Shown here: positions 25,178 through 34,425 of the stretch, piece after piece | Layout: the number at the start of each line of letters is the position of its first letter | Numbering within the stretch: the first letter of the stretch is position 1 | Source of the DNA: Melioribacteraceae bacterium | Lineage (GTDB): Bacteria; Bacteroidota; Ignavibacteria; Ignavibacteriales; Melioribacteraceae | DNA: 64,000 bases | Assembly: GCA_035362835.1 (NCBI GenBank) | Contig: DAOSDY010000001.1 | Span: forward strand, 620,001-684,000 | Direction of reading: 5' to 3' | Notes under the pieces: model-generated | The model's database searches: none | The model's input: only the letters and a program-made list of their open reading frames with translations | What the model was told of the DNA's origin: nothing | Position numbers and translations under genes: made by a program

Positions 25178-25477
25178 ATGGGATTCATTAAAAGAAACTG
25201 GACACCATGGGAAGCCGATGAATGGAGAAAAGAGGACTGGATTGCAATCCTTCTTTCACCTATCTGTTATATTCTTCTTATGATTGGAACAGTGCTTAGT
25301 ATATTGCTGAATGTATGGGGATTTATACTTCTCGCACTGGGAATATTTTTAACGTGGCTGATGCACTGGGTAATCGACCCTAAATTAAAAGTCATATCTG
25401 GCGAATACGAAAAGAAACAGCACGAATATCTCGAAAAATTAGAGCGCAACGCGCGCTGGGAGGAAATAAATGGATAA
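25178..25477 (+). CDS. Small membrane protein of the symporter operon
   Basis: This 99-residue protein starts directly after the symporter stop, with AAGGAGG eight bases upstream. It opens with an amphipathic, Trp-rich segment (KRNWTPWEADEWRKEDW), has two membrane helices (about 23-43 and 45-66), and ends in a charged coiled tail (ISGEYEKKQHEYLEKLERNARWEE). No named family is recognised. Close coupling to the symporter suggests an accessory subunit. Its last codons overlap the start of the next tiny gene by eight bases. Confidence 0.75.
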   Translation: MGFIKRNWTPWEADEWRKEDWIAILLSPICYILLMIGTVLSILLNVWGFILLALGIFLTWLMHWVIDPKLKVISGEYEKKQHEYLEKLERNARWEEING

Positions 25478-25586
25478 GGGATTAGCAATGGTGATAGGGA
25501 TGTCGATCGCTTATGCGGCTTCGTTCCTCGGACTCCTTTTAGCATGGTACTCATACCGTAAACATTCGAAAAAGGAGGAGAAATGA
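25470..25586 (+). CDS. 38-residue single-helix microprotein
   Basis: This is a short open frame with a strong ribosome site (GGGAGGA, six bases before ATG), overlapping the previous stop by eight bases and the next start by four. The product begins MDKGLAMVIGM, has one membrane helix (about residues 5-27, with SIAYAASFLGLLLAWYSY) and a basic/acidic tail RKHSKKEEK. Small symporter-linked proteins of similar length are known for some SSS transporters. Coding status rests on the tight overlap, ribosome sites and membrane-like composition. Confidence 0.65.
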   Translation: MDKGLAMVIGMSIAYAASFLGLLLAWYSYRKHSKKEEK

Positions 25587-25708
25587 TCGCTCAGATTGAA
25601 CAGGCACAGCGCATAGGCGATCCTTCCTTAGGAATTATTATACCGGCAATCATTCTGGGTTTATCTGTTTTCTTTACATGGTTGCTTTATAAAAGATTTT
25701 CTAAATGA
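25583..25708 (+). CDS. 41-residue single-helix microprotein
   Basis: The start codon overlaps the stop of the 38-residue gene (ATGA), and AAGGAGGAG lies just upstream. The product begins MIAQIEQAQRIGDPS, has one membrane helix (about 17-36, LGIIIPAIILGLSVFFTWLL) and a short basic end YKRFSK. It is the fourth gene of the symporter operon. The topology could be opposite to, or paired with, the preceding microprotein; function is unknown. Confidence 0.65.
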   Translation: MIAQIEQAQRIGDPSLGIIIPAIILGLSVFFTWLLYKRFSK

Positions 25709-25723
25709 GTGGTAATTAAAGAT

Positions 25724-25803
25724 TTGCACGCAGAGAATGCTGAGATATCGCAAAGTTCGCAGTGAATAAAAATTTAAAACTGCGATCTCTGCGTGTTAAT
25801 CAC
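25724..25803. repeat. CGCAGAG/CGCAAAGTTCGCAG interspersed repeat, copy 1
   Basis: This noncoding stretch carries outer arms TTGCACGCAGAG at 25724-25735 and CTCTGCGTGTTAA at 25787-25799 in inverted orientation, and an inner CGCAAAGTTCGCAGT facing ACTGCGATCTCTGCG. This CGCAGAG...CGCAAAGTTCGC wording recurs at 25881 and resembles REP-like repeats spread through many environmental Bacteroidota-type genomes. Confidence 0.65.
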
Positions 25804-25880
25804 TTATTCTTTGAGGGGGATAATCAATGCATGAAAATGAAATTTCATCAGTGATTATTGTAACTGAGATTGTTCTTCAA

Positions 25881-25924
25881 ATCCGCGATCTCTGCGTTTT
25901 CACCGCGAACTTTGCGTGTAAATC
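25881..25924. repeat. CGCAGAG-type interspersed repeat, copy 2, inverted
   Basis: The sequence reads CGCGATCTCTGCG then CCGCGAACTTTGCGTGTAA, that is the reverse complement of the inner part of copy 1. It lies just before the ribosome site of the alpha-mannosidase gene and is open in that gene's frame, which could mislead start selection. Confidence 0.6.
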
Positions 25925-25950
25925 TTTTTTCTTTTTTAAGGAATTTAGTC

Positions 25951-28900
25951 ATGAAAAAAATTATTCTGTTAATTTCATTTTTATCGACACTTGCTTATGC
26001 ACAGACTAATGTAGACAGACTAGTTGAGCAGCTCGACCTGTTAAGCGACGCATCATTTAACAACTGGAAATACTCAACCGACTTTTCCCTAAAACCCGAT
26101 CAGATCTCAAAGCCGGATTACGACGACACCGCCTGGCAGAGCGCAACACTCAACCAGCGTTTTACGCTCGACTCCTGCTGGTTCCGAAAAGAGATAGAGA
26201 TACCTGCCTATATCGCCGGTGTTTCTGTATCCGGCAGTCTCAACTTCTTAAATACCGTTGATGACTACAGCTACATCTGGATCGACGGAATTTATAAAGG
26301 CAAATTCGGCTGGGATGCCGAAGCGCTTCTGACTGATAATGCCGAGCCCGGTCAGAAATTTACCATTCTGATTAAAGCTATTAATACCGGCGGGCCGCTG
26401 CGCCTCATTAACGCAAAACTCAATTTCGGTTCCGAAAGACCTCTTCAGAAAATGATCAGAAACCTCTCTCTAAGCCTAAAAGTCGGACAAAAGCTTCTAA
26501 GCTTCGATACTTATCAGAGTAATGAGAGAGTTAAAGTAGACCCCGGACAGGATCTTTCCAAAATGAAAAAGTCCGAGAAAGAAAAACTCGGTAAATTGAT
26601 TCAGGAACTGGCTCAAAAAATCGATACAGAAGCACTCAGAAACGGAGACACAACTAGATTCATCTCTTCAGCGAAGAGAGTAATCAATGACCTAAAACCG
26701 GTTTCGGACTTTGCGAAGAAATTTACTTTACAATTCGTTGCGAACGCTCATATCGATGCGGCATGGCTCTGGCGCAAGAAAGAAACAGAAGAAGTTACAA
26801 AGCGTACTTTCTCCGCCGTGATGAATATGTTTAAAGCCCGGCCCGATTTTACATATACTCAAAGCCAGCCAGCGTTATATGAATGGATGAAGAATGATTA
26901 TCCCGATCTCTTTGATCAGATGAAAAGTTATTCCGATAAAGGACGATGGGAAATAGCAGGAGGTATGTGGGTTGAGCCGGATTGCAATCTTCCGAGCGGT
27001 GATTCCTGGGGCCGGCAGCTTCTGTACGGGCAGAAATTTTTTAAAAAGTATTTCGGTAAACAGGCGCGGATCGGATGGAATCCCGATTCATTCGGATACA
27101 ACTGGAACCTTCCCCAGTTTATGCTTAAAGGCGGGCTCGATGCTTTCATAACCCAGAAAATCGGTTGGAACGACACAAACGTTTTTCCCCACAGATTATT
27201 CTGGTGGCAGTCGCCCGACGGATCAAAAATTCTAACCTACTTCCCTTTCAGCTACGTTAACGAAATAAATAATCCGTTCGGACTTGTAGACTGGCTCCGT
27301 CAGTACGAAGCAAATACAGGATTGACAAAGCTGCTGGTATTATTCGGAGTAGGCGACCACGGCGGCGGACCTTCACTCGCAATGATGGCGCGAATCGACC
27401 AGTTAAGAGACCTCTATATTTATCCTGCAATAGAATTTAATACAGCGCAGAATTATATCGACTGGGTAAGAAAACACGATCTGTCAAAACTCCCGACATG
27501 GAATGACGAATTATATCTTGAATACCACCGCGGTACAGCCACTACACAATCAAACACGAAAAAATGGAACCGGCTGAACGAAGTCTATCTGACCAATGCA
27601 GAAAAACTGAATTCATTCGCAACGCTTTCAGGCGGAATGAATCAGGCTGATAAAATAAAAGAGGCATGGAAAACAGTTTTATTCAATCAGTTTCATGATA
27701 TTCTTCCCGGTTCGAGTATTAGAGAAGTCTATATCGATTCTGAAATAGATTATAAGGAAGCATATGACATTGCTAATTTCGCACTGAGAAAATCAATTGA
27801 TCATCTTTCGGCACAAATTAATACCTCATCCATAAAAGATGGAAAACCGATAATAGTTTTCAATCCTCTCTCCTGGCAGAGAACAGATGCCGCATTTGTG
27901 ACTCTTCCGAAAGGAGATGAAAATTCATATTCCGTATTCGATCTGAATGGAAATGAAATTCCCTCGCAGATTGAACAAAAAGATAAACTAACAAGAGAGA
28001 TAATTTTCATTGCTAATGATATTCCTTCACTTGGTTATAAGACATTCATACTTAAAAAATCCGTGAATACTCCGGACAACAAACCGAATACCATAGCGGA
28101 CGGAATTGAGAACGAATTCTTTTCTTTAAAAGTTGATACAAAGACAGGGCTGCTTACCAGCATTTACGATAAGAAACTCAATAAGGAATTATTGAAAGGA
28201 ACGGGCAACAGACTGCAGCTTCTTGAGGATCTGCCGAGTGCCTGGGACGCATGGAATATCGGTTTAACCGGTAAGGAATTCCCTTCTACATTCCGCAATG
28301 TAAAGATGATTGATAACGGTCCGGTTAAATCGGTTCTCAGGATAACCCGCGATTATTTGAAACCGGGCGTTGTAAAAAGTTTCCCGACAGAGGATTATCC
28401 CAACACATTCTTTACTCAGGATCTGATACTATATAAAGGAATGGACCGGATCGACTTTAAGACAGACGTTGAATGGTTCGAAGATAAGACAATGCTTAAA
28501 GTAGCGTTCGACTTTAACGTAAGCGACACATTAGCGACATACGAAATACCGTTCGGCACAATCAAACGCTCAACAACGCTTAAAGCGCAATGGGATAAAG
28601 GGAAATGGGAAGTCAATGCTCAGAAGTGGGCGGACATTTCCAACGACGATTTCGGAATCAGTCTGCTTAACAAATCGAAATACGGTTATGATACCAGAGA
28701 CAATGTTATGCGTCTATCGCTGCTCCGCTCTCCTAAATGGCCGGATCCAACCGCCGACCGCGGTTATCATACTTTTGAATACGCTCTCTACCCGCATAAA
28801 GGAAGAGTTGAGCAGAGTCAAACAGTATTTAAAGGATATGAATTCAATTACCCGCTGATAACCTGTCTATCGGATTCTCATGCGGGAAATTTACCGGTTG

Positions 28901-29166
28901 AAAAATCTTTTATGCTGATTAATCCTAAAAATGTTATCGCCACATCTATTAAGCATGCCGATGATAACGAAAACGACTGGATTATTACATTATATGAAAC
29001 GACGGGGATTAACACCAAAGTAGAAGTTGAGTTGCCGTTTATTCCTTCAAAAATAGTCGAAACAAATTTCCTTGAAGAAGATGGCAGAGAAGTTAAATTT
29101 TCCGGAAACAAAGCCGGTTTCGAAATAAAAGGGAAAGAGACAAAACTGATAAAGCTGATCCTATAA
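25951..29166 (+). CDS. Alpha-mannosidase, GH38
   Basis: This 1071-residue exported enzyme starts at the ATG at 25951, which has TAAGGAA upstream and gives a clean signal peptide (MKKIILLISFLSTLAYAQ); the longer reading from 25870 only adds residues encoded by a repeat. After a beta-rich domain with a galactose-binding-like fold (about 40-160), the GH38 catalytic domain shows VANAHIDAAWLWRKKETEEV near 262 (zinc His and Asp), YTQSQPALYEWMK near 305, GRWEIAGGMWVEPD near 330, WNPDSFGYNWNLPQ near 376 (nucleophile Asp) and FNQFHDILPGSSIREVY near 577 (zinc His). A beta-sandwich domain completes it. Length matches the family. It releases alpha-mannose from glycans in the periplasm. Confidence 0.95.
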   Translation: MKKIILLISFLSTLAYAQTNVDRLVEQLDLLSDASFNNWKYSTDFSLKPDQISKPDYDDTAWQSATLNQRFTLDSCWFRKEIEIPAYIAGVSVSGSLNFLNTVDDYSYIWIDGIYKGKFGWDAEALLTDNAEPGQKFTILIKAINTGGPLRLINAKLNFGSERPLQKMIRNLSLSLKVGQKLLSFDTYQSNERVKVDPGQDLSKMKKSEKEKLGKLIQELAQKIDTEALRNGDTTRFISSAKRVINDLKPVSDFAKKFTLQFVANAHIDAAWLWRKKETEEVTKRTFSAVMNMFKARPDFTYTQSQPALYEWMKNDYPDLFDQMKSYSDKGRWEIAGGMWVEPDCNLPSGDSWGRQLLYGQKFFKKYFGKQARIGWNPDSFGYNWNLPQFMLKGGLDAFITQKIGWNDTNVFPHRLFWWQSPDGSKILTYFPFSYVNEINNPFGLVDWLRQYEANTGLTKLLVLFGVGDHGGGPSLAMMARIDQLRDLYIYPAIEFNTAQNYIDWVRKHDLSKLPTWNDELYLEYHRGTATTQSNTKKWNRLNEVYLTNAEKLNSFATLSGGMNQADKIKEAWKTVLFNQFHDILPGSSIREVYIDSEIDYKEAYDIANFALRKSIDHLSAQINTSSIKDGKPIIVFNPLSWQRTDAAFVTLPKGDENSYSVFDLNGNEIPSQIEQKDKLTREIIFIANDIPSLGYKTFILKKSVNTPDNKPNTIADGIENEFFSLKVDTKTGLLTSIYDKKLNKELLKGTGNRLQLLEDLPSAWDAWNIGLTGKEFPSTFRNVKMIDNGPVKSVLRITRDYLKPGVVKSFPTEDYPNTFFTQDLILYKGMDRIDFKTDVEWFEDKTMLKVAFDFNVSDTLATYEIPFGTIKRSTTLKAQWDKGKWEVNAQKWADISNDDFGISLLNKSKYGYDTRDNVMRLSLLRSPKWPDPTADRGYHTFEYALYPHKGRVEQSQTVFKGYEFNYPLITCLSDSHAGNLPVEKSFMLINPKNVIATSIKHADDNENDWIITLYETTGINTKVEVELPFIPSKIVETNFLEEDGREVKFSGNKAGFEIKGKETKLIKLIL

Positions 29167-29236
29167 GACACAATCTATGAAGCCGTTAATATTTTCAGGG
29201 CTTTGAATTTTTTCTAAATTATTAAGGGAGCTAAAC

Positions 29237-30895
29237 ATGGCGTTAATTAATAGAATTCTGATCGTTCTTTTAACGGCAGTATTTTTATACTCCTCATCCC
29301 CTGCCCAGGAAAATAAGATTACAAAAGAAAACATTCAGCATGCCGAAAAAATAAACGGCCTCGAATTCAATGACGCAGAACGGGATTCGATGCTCGATAA
29401 CCTTGACGAGCAATTGGGAAACTATAATAAAATTTGGAGCCTGAATCTACCCAACTCTATTCCACCGGCAATTACTTTTAATCCGGTTCCAATCGGTTTC
29501 AAATTCGATCAAAAACAGATGCCGGTTAAATTCAGTGATTATAACAATATCAAACTTCCCGCAAACCGAGACGATCTTGCTTATTATTCAATCGGTGAAC
29601 TTGCCCACCTGATAAAATCGAAGCAGATCACTTCCACCGAACTGACAAAGTTTTTTATCGAACGGCTTAAGAAATTCAGTCCCAAGCTTTTAAATGTCAT
29701 TACATTAACAGAAGATCGTGCACTTGCCGAGGCCAGGAAAGCTGACGAGGAGATTGCCGGCGGAAAATACCGCGGACTTCTGCACGGTATTCCTTTCGGA
29801 GTTAAAGATCTCCTCTCTACAAAAACATATAAAACCACCTGGGGCGCTACGCCTTACAAGGAACAGGTTATCGACGAGGACGCAACTGTAATAAAAAAAC
29901 TTAATGAAGCCGGAGCGGTTCTCGCTGCTAAGTTTACTATGGGTGCCCTAGCGTGGGGCGATGTCTGGTTCGGAGGAATGACCCGTAATCCGTGGGATAC
30001 AACCCGCGGATCGAGCGGTTCATCGGCAGGTTCAGCTTCCGCCGTTAGCGCGGGACTTATTCCATTCGCTATCGGAACCGAAACCTGGGGTTCAATTGTC
30101 TCGCCATCCACAGTATGCGGTGTAACAGGATTAAGACCGACTTACGGCCGTGTAAGCAGGACCGGTGCGATGGCTCTAAGCTGGACGATGGATAAAATTG
30201 GCACTATATGCCGGAACACCGAGGACCTCGCAATAGTATTTAACACAATTTACGGCGCGGATGGAATCGACCAGACACTCTATGAAGCTCCGTTCAATTA
30301 TAATCCTAAAGCAGATCTTAAAAAATTAAAGATCGGCTACCTTAAGAATGACTTCGAAAGGAAGTATCCATTCCATAACAACGATTCTCTCGCGCTTAAG
30401 AAGCTGGAGGAACTCGGCGCTCAATTAATTCCGATAGAACTTCCGGACATACCTGTTGGCGATATTTCCTTTATCTTATCGGCCGAAGCCGCTGCCGCTT
30501 TCGATGAACTTACAAGAAGCAATAAAGACGACCTTCTCATTCGTCAGGTTAAAAACGCATGGCCGAATGTATTCCGCTCGGCACGGTTTATACCTGCTGT
30601 TGAATACATTAATGCAAACCGGGTCCGCTTTATGCTGATTCAGGAGATGCAGAAACTGATGGAAAAAGTTGATCTTTATATTTCACCCTCCTGGGTTGGG
30701 AGTAATTTACTTTTAACAAATCTTACCGGTCACCCTTCCGTTGTTCTGCCTAACGGTTTTTCTGAACGGGGAACGCCTACAAGCATTACATTTATCGGCA
30801 GACTCTTTGACGAAGGAACAATAATAGCTGTCGCGAAAACATTTCAGGATGCGACTGATTATCATAAGAAACATCCGGTATTTGATTTAGAATAA
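29237..30895 (+). CDS. Exported amidase-signature enzyme
   Basis: This 552-residue hydrolase has a signal peptide (MALINRILIVLLTAVFLYSSSPAQ), an extra N-terminal segment of about 110 residues and then the amidase-signature core: LLHGIPFGVKDL near 179 with the catalytic Lys, TRGSSGSSAGSASAVSAGL near 256 with the cis-Ser, and IGTETWGSIVSPSTVCG near 279 with the nucleophile Ser. Members split amides of many kinds (nitrile-derived, amino-acid or peptide amides). Export and the neighbouring mannosidase hint at amide release from glycan or peptide debris. AGGGAG precedes the ATG. Confidence 0.93.
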   Translation: MALINRILIVLLTAVFLYSSSPAQENKITKENIQHAEKINGLEFNDAERDSMLDNLDEQLGNYNKIWSLNLPNSIPPAITFNPVPIGFKFDQKQMPVKFSDYNNIKLPANRDDLAYYSIGELAHLIKSKQITSTELTKFFIERLKKFSPKLLNVITLTEDRALAEARKADEEIAGGKYRGLLHGIPFGVKDLLSTKTYKTTWGATPYKEQVIDEDATVIKKLNEAGAVLAAKFTMGALAWGDVWFGGMTRNPWDTTRGSSGSSAGSASAVSAGLIPFAIGTETWGSIVSPSTVCGVTGLRPTYGRVSRTGAMALSWTMDKIGTICRNTEDLAIVFNTIYGADGIDQTLYEAPFNYNPKADLKKLKIGYLKNDFERKYPFHNNDSLALKKLEELGAQLIPIELPDIPVGDISFILSAEAAAAFDELTRSNKDDLLIRQVKNAWPNVFRSARFIPAVEYINANRVRFMLIQEMQKLMEKVDLYISPSWVGSNLLLTNLTGHPSVVLPNGFSERGTPTSITFIGRLFDEGTIIAVAKTFQDATDYHKKHPVFDLE

Positions 30896-31164
30896 CCGGA
30901 ATCCTGCAAAAACAGAAATTTTGGGACACCGGAATAGGTTCAAGTAACAGACAAATTCTTTTTGCCTGTAGTCACTATAATTATTGCTTCAAAAATCGAT
31001 AATAAACTGGAAGATATTACATTTTCACGGATGCATCGATCTATCCTCCGGCTTCATGGATTTCATTTTTAAATGGAATACTGATGCGGGGTGAGTTGCG
31101 CTTAATAACGAGATTCAATCTGTCATCTTAACTTGTGCTTAAAAATTTTATTTAATGAAACGGT

Positions 31165-33369
31165 TTGAACGAAAAGCTTCTAAATATTGATATAACACCG
31201 AACATAATGATCAGCAGGATCGCTTTATCATTCCGGGACAGAGCGATAGAGAGAGAATATCAGAATTACTATTTCAAAGATTCATTAATTTCATTCCGTG
31301 TAGCTCTAATAGTAGTAGCATTTCTTTACGGAATATTCGGCATGCTCGATGTAGCCGTGGCCTACGAACACAAAAATTTCTTCTTCTTTATCAGGTTTGT
31401 AATAGTTATTCCTTTTCTGATAGTAGTATTCCTACTCTCCTTTTTTTCTTTTTTCATTAGAATCTGGCAGGCGCTCTTATTTATTTCATTCATTCTAGGC
31501 GGTTCGGGAATAATTCTTATGATAATAAGAATGCCCGATAATTTAACCTACTATGCCGGCCTTATGCTGGTATTTTCAGCTGGATACTTCTTTGTTAAGT
31601 TGAGATTTTTTCTGGCCACGCTGGCCGGATGGTTAACGCTTGCTGTTTTTTTATTTGCGGTCTTATTCTATTCCCGAATTCCCCAAAACCTGATAATTGC
31701 ATATACTTTCTTCTACATTTCCGCAAATGTAATAAGCATGTTTGCAGCATATTCGATTGAATATTTCAACCGCCGCAATTTTGTACTTACGAATCAGTTG
31801 AATCAGAAAAAAGTAGAACTGGAAGAGATAAACAAGAATCTCGAATCACTTGTAAAATCCCGGACACTTCAATTAGCCACAAGCGAAAAGAAATTCAGAA
31901 CACTTGTAGAAAAAGCGAGCGATATAATTTTTTCTATGACTGCAGAAGGATCATTAACATATGTATCGCCTAACTGGAAAGAGATTCTGGGCCATGAGAA
32001 ACACGAAATACAGGGTCATCCTTTTATTGACTTTATTCATCCGGATGACGTTAACAGATTTTCAGATTATATGCGAAAAGTTGTTGAAGGCGATAAATCT
32101 AATACATACGGGGAACACCGGATCAGGAATCAGAACGGTGAATGGCAATGGCATATTACCAGTTTAACTCCGCAATCGAACTTGGTTGGAGAAGTCGAAT
32201 CGTTCATCGGTATTACAAGGGATATAAGCGAACGTAAAAAGGCCGAAAACGCCGTGATTAAAAGTCAGAGATTGAGTGCCATCGGCGAAATGGCAAGTGC
32301 TGTTGCTCACGATTTTAATAATTCACTTCAGGTGATTTTCAGCAATCTTGATATAGTCTTGTTAGATAAAAATCTACCCGAACAGATAAGAGATTATCTG
32401 GAGACAGTAAAGACATCGGCTTCAGACGCCTCTGCAAGAGTCCAGTTATTGCAGCGATTCTCCGGAAAGAAGCAGAGTTCTTCGGGTTATACGAAAATTA
32501 TGCTGAATAAAATTGTTGAAGATGTAATCGTTCAGGCACGACCTCTATGGAAAGACAAACAGGAGGAAAAAGGGAAAGAAATTAATGTCGTAAGAAAATT
32601 TGAAGAAATACTTCCGGTTTTAGGAAATGACGGGGAATTAAGATCTGTGATTTATAATATTTTTAAGAACAGTATTGAAGCAATGCCGGAGGGAGGAACA
32701 ATCGAATTCAAAACCGGAATGATAGAGAAAAATGTTTATGTCGAAATTTCGGATACCGGGAATGGTATGGATGAAGAGACCAAGACGAGGGTATTTCAAC
32801 CGTTCTTTACCACTAAAGGTTTCGAGATAGGAAGAGGACTCGGACTTAGCGGTTCTTATTCAATAATCCAGGAACATAATGGAGAGTTGACGATACTTAA
32901 TTCGGCTCCCGGCCAGGGAACCTCCTTCAGAATTTCACTACCGGCAGTAAGCAATGAACCCGAAAGCACCGATAGTAATGTAATAAGCGAATTCACAGGT
33001 TCGGCAAAAGTACTCTGGGTGGATGACGAACCGATGATAAGGGAAATTGCAGGGGAACTACTTGAAGCCCTTGGTCATAGATCCGTAATGGCATCGAGCG
33101 GAATGGAAGCCCTCGAGATTCTCGATAATGAAGAATTCGATCTTGTAATAACTGATATCGGTATGCCGAAAATGAGCGGATGGCAGTTAATAGAAAAAAT
33201 CAACGAAAAATTCGACGGGAAATTAAAGATAGCCGCTTTAACAGGCTGGGGCAATCAGTTTGATGATGAGGAGAAAGCCCAGCACAACATCGATTTTATT
33301 CTGACTAAACCGATTAAAATCAGCGAATTAAAATCGCTGATAGATAAATCAATGCAACTGATCAAATAG
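31165..33369 (+). CDS. Hybrid histidine kinase with membrane sensor, PAS and receiver
   Basis: This protein of about 734 residues has six hydrophobic helices between about 40 and 200, a coiled linker, one PAS domain (about 240-370, SDIIFSMTAEGSLTYVSPNW...ITRDISERKKAEN), a HisKA-type dimer helix (LSAIGEMASAVAHDFNNSLQ, His near 382), a HATPase domain (GNDGELRSVIYNIFKNSIEAM, DTGNGMDEET, RGLGLSGSYS) and a C-terminal receiver (VLWVDDEP near 612, DLVITDIGMPKMSGW near 653). The AHDFNN form is typical of kinases that phosphorylate attached or partner receivers. The start is uncertain: TTG at 31165 or ATG at 31207, neither with a good ribosome site. No target genes are adjacent. Confidence 0.9.
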   Translation: MNEKLLNIDITPNIMISRIALSFRDRAIEREYQNYYFKDSLISFRVALIVVAFLYGIFGMLDVAVAYEHKNFFFFIRFVIVIPFLIVVFLLSFFSFFIRIWQALLFISFILGGSGIILMIIRMPDNLTYYAGLMLVFSAGYFFVKLRFFLATLAGWLTLAVFLFAVLFYSRIPQNLIIAYTFFYISANVISMFAAYSIEYFNRRNFVLTNQLNQKKVELEEINKNLESLVKSRTLQLATSEKKFRTLVEKASDIIFSMTAEGSLTYVSPNWKEILGHEKHEIQGHPFIDFIHPDDVNRFSDYMRKVVEGDKSNTYGEHRIRNQNGEWQWHITSLTPQSNLVGEVESFIGITRDISERKKAENAVIKSQRLSAIGEMASAVAHDFNNSLQVIFSNLDIVLLDKNLPEQIRDYLETVKTSASDASARVQLLQRFSGKKQSSSGYTKIMLNKIVEDVIVQARPLWKDKQEEKGKEINVVRKFEEILPVLGNDGELRSVIYNIFKNSIEAMPEGGTIEFKTGMIEKNVYVEISDTGNGMDEETKTRVFQPFFTTKGFEIGRGLGLSGSYSIIQEHNGELTILNSAPGQGTSFRISLPAVSNEPESTDSNVISEFTGSAKVLWVDDEPMIREIAGELLEALGHRSVMASSGMEALEILDNEEFDLVITDIGMPKMSGWQLIEKINEKFDGKLKIAALTGWGNQFDDEEKAQHNIDFILTKPIKISELKSLIDKSMQLIK

Positions 33370-33502
33370 AATTTCCTTTTAAGTAGATTTGCGTTTGCCC
33401 GTTTATTCCATTGTCTTTTTTCATTCCATATTTTTTTCTTGAATTAGTCCTTTCTATAACTTAACATTATAACGAATCTCTTAAAACTATTAAGGAGGAT
33501 TA

Positions 33503-33931
33503 ATGAGATCACTTAAGGATATAATTTTATCCAAGGAATTATACACTGTCCGCAGCGGTTCAAAAATTATTGATGTCGTTAAATATATGGCCGGGCACAA
33601 TATCGGGCTTGTGCCGGTCCTCTCCGGCGACGGGAAATTACTGGGTGTCTTTTCGGAGAGGGATCTTGTAAGACGTGTTATTTCCAGCGGCCTCGATCTT
33701 CATACTTCTGTAGTAGATAATGTTATGACAAAAGAGCTTGTTATTGCCAACATAAACGAGTCGCACCAGGAATGCCTTAAAAAGATGAAAGACAAAAAAA
33801 TCAGGCATATTTTAGTAATAGAAAACGAAAAACTTGAGGGGATAATCTCTTTAAGGGATCTCTTAGAGATCGATTTGCAGGTTCAGCAGGAAACAATTGA
33901 AGTACTTCACAATTATATTTATGCGAAATAA
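33503..33931 (+). CDS. Two-CBS-domain protein
   Basis: This 142-residue protein is made of two CBS repeats: VRSGSKIIDVVKYMAGHNIGLVPVL near 16-40 with LLGVFSERDLVRRV, and ANINESHQECLKKMKDKKIRHILVI near 88-112 with LEGIISLRDLLEIDL. Such stand-alone pairs bind adenine nucleotides or S-adenosyl compounds and regulate partner proteins. A strong AAGGAGG lies seven bases before the ATG. The next gene starts two bases after its stop, so it leads a three-gene operon with the DUF2721 protein and Aat. Confidence 0.92.
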   Translation: MRSLKDIILSKELYTVRSGSKIIDVVKYMAGHNIGLVPVLSGDGKLLGVFSERDLVRRVISSGLDLHTSVVDNVMTKELVIANINESHQECLKKMKDKKIRHILVIENEKLEGIISLRDLLEIDLQVQQETIEVLHNYIYAK

Positions 33932-33933
33932 AA

Positions 33934-34425
33934 ATGGAAAATTTATTTTCAGGTCAGCTAGACGCCGTAAGCATAATCCAGTTAATGCTTGCACCGGCGG
34001 TAATGATAAGTGCATGCGGTCTCCTTTTATTAGGTATGAACAACAGGTATTCGCTCGTTGTTAACAGGATCCGTTTACTGAATGAAGAGAAGAGGCGTAT
34101 ACTCATCAAAGTTGGAGAGAAGCCCCCGACAACTGATGAAAACATCCGTCTTGAGAGTATTGCAAAGCAGATTTCATTCCTTGTATACAGGGTAAAACTG
34201 ATTAGGAATTCTGTTCTTTCTTATGTATCGGCCGTGGGTTTATTTGTTTTAACTTCCCTGCTTTTAGGAGTATCCTCATTCATGCCGATTTTCAAGCTCA
34301 ATTATTTTATTATCGCGACATTTCTTCTCGGAATGATTTCGGTTCTTACGGGAGTGATCTTTGCAGGATTCGAAACAAAAAAAGGCTATGATATTATAAA
34401 ATTTGAAGTAAGCGCACATGACTGA
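33934..34425 (+). CDS. DUF2721 membrane protein
   Basis: This 163-residue protein has three membrane helices: LMLAPAVMISACGLLLLG near 17-34, VLSYVSAVGLFVLTSLLLGV near 94-113 and YFIIATFLLGMISVLTGVIF near 122-143. The conserved basic segment NRYSLVVNRIRLLNEEKRR near 37-55 between helices 1 and 2 is the hallmark of DUF2721. Function is unknown. It overlaps the aat gene by eight bases. Confidence 0.85.
   Translation: MENLFSGQLDAVSIIQLMLAPAVMISACGLLLLGMNNRYSLVVNRIRLLNEEKRRILIKVGEKPPTTDENIRLESIAKQISFLVYRVKLIRNSVLSYVSAVGLFVLTSLLLGVSSFMPIFKLNYFIIATFLLGMISVLTGVIFAGFETKKGYDIIKFEVSAHD

Noticed and set aside
25870..25950. N-terminal extension of the alpha-mannosidase
   Set aside because: It is encoded by a noncoding repeat, has no ribosome site, and hides a clean signal peptide that starts at 25951.
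29180..29204. Terminator after the mannosidase gene
   Set aside because: Only a 5-pair stem (AAGCC/GGCTT) with a long loop forms; too weak to support.
31154..31190. ATG at 31154 as start of the hybrid kinase
   Set aside because: It is in a different frame and reaches a stop after about 11 codons.
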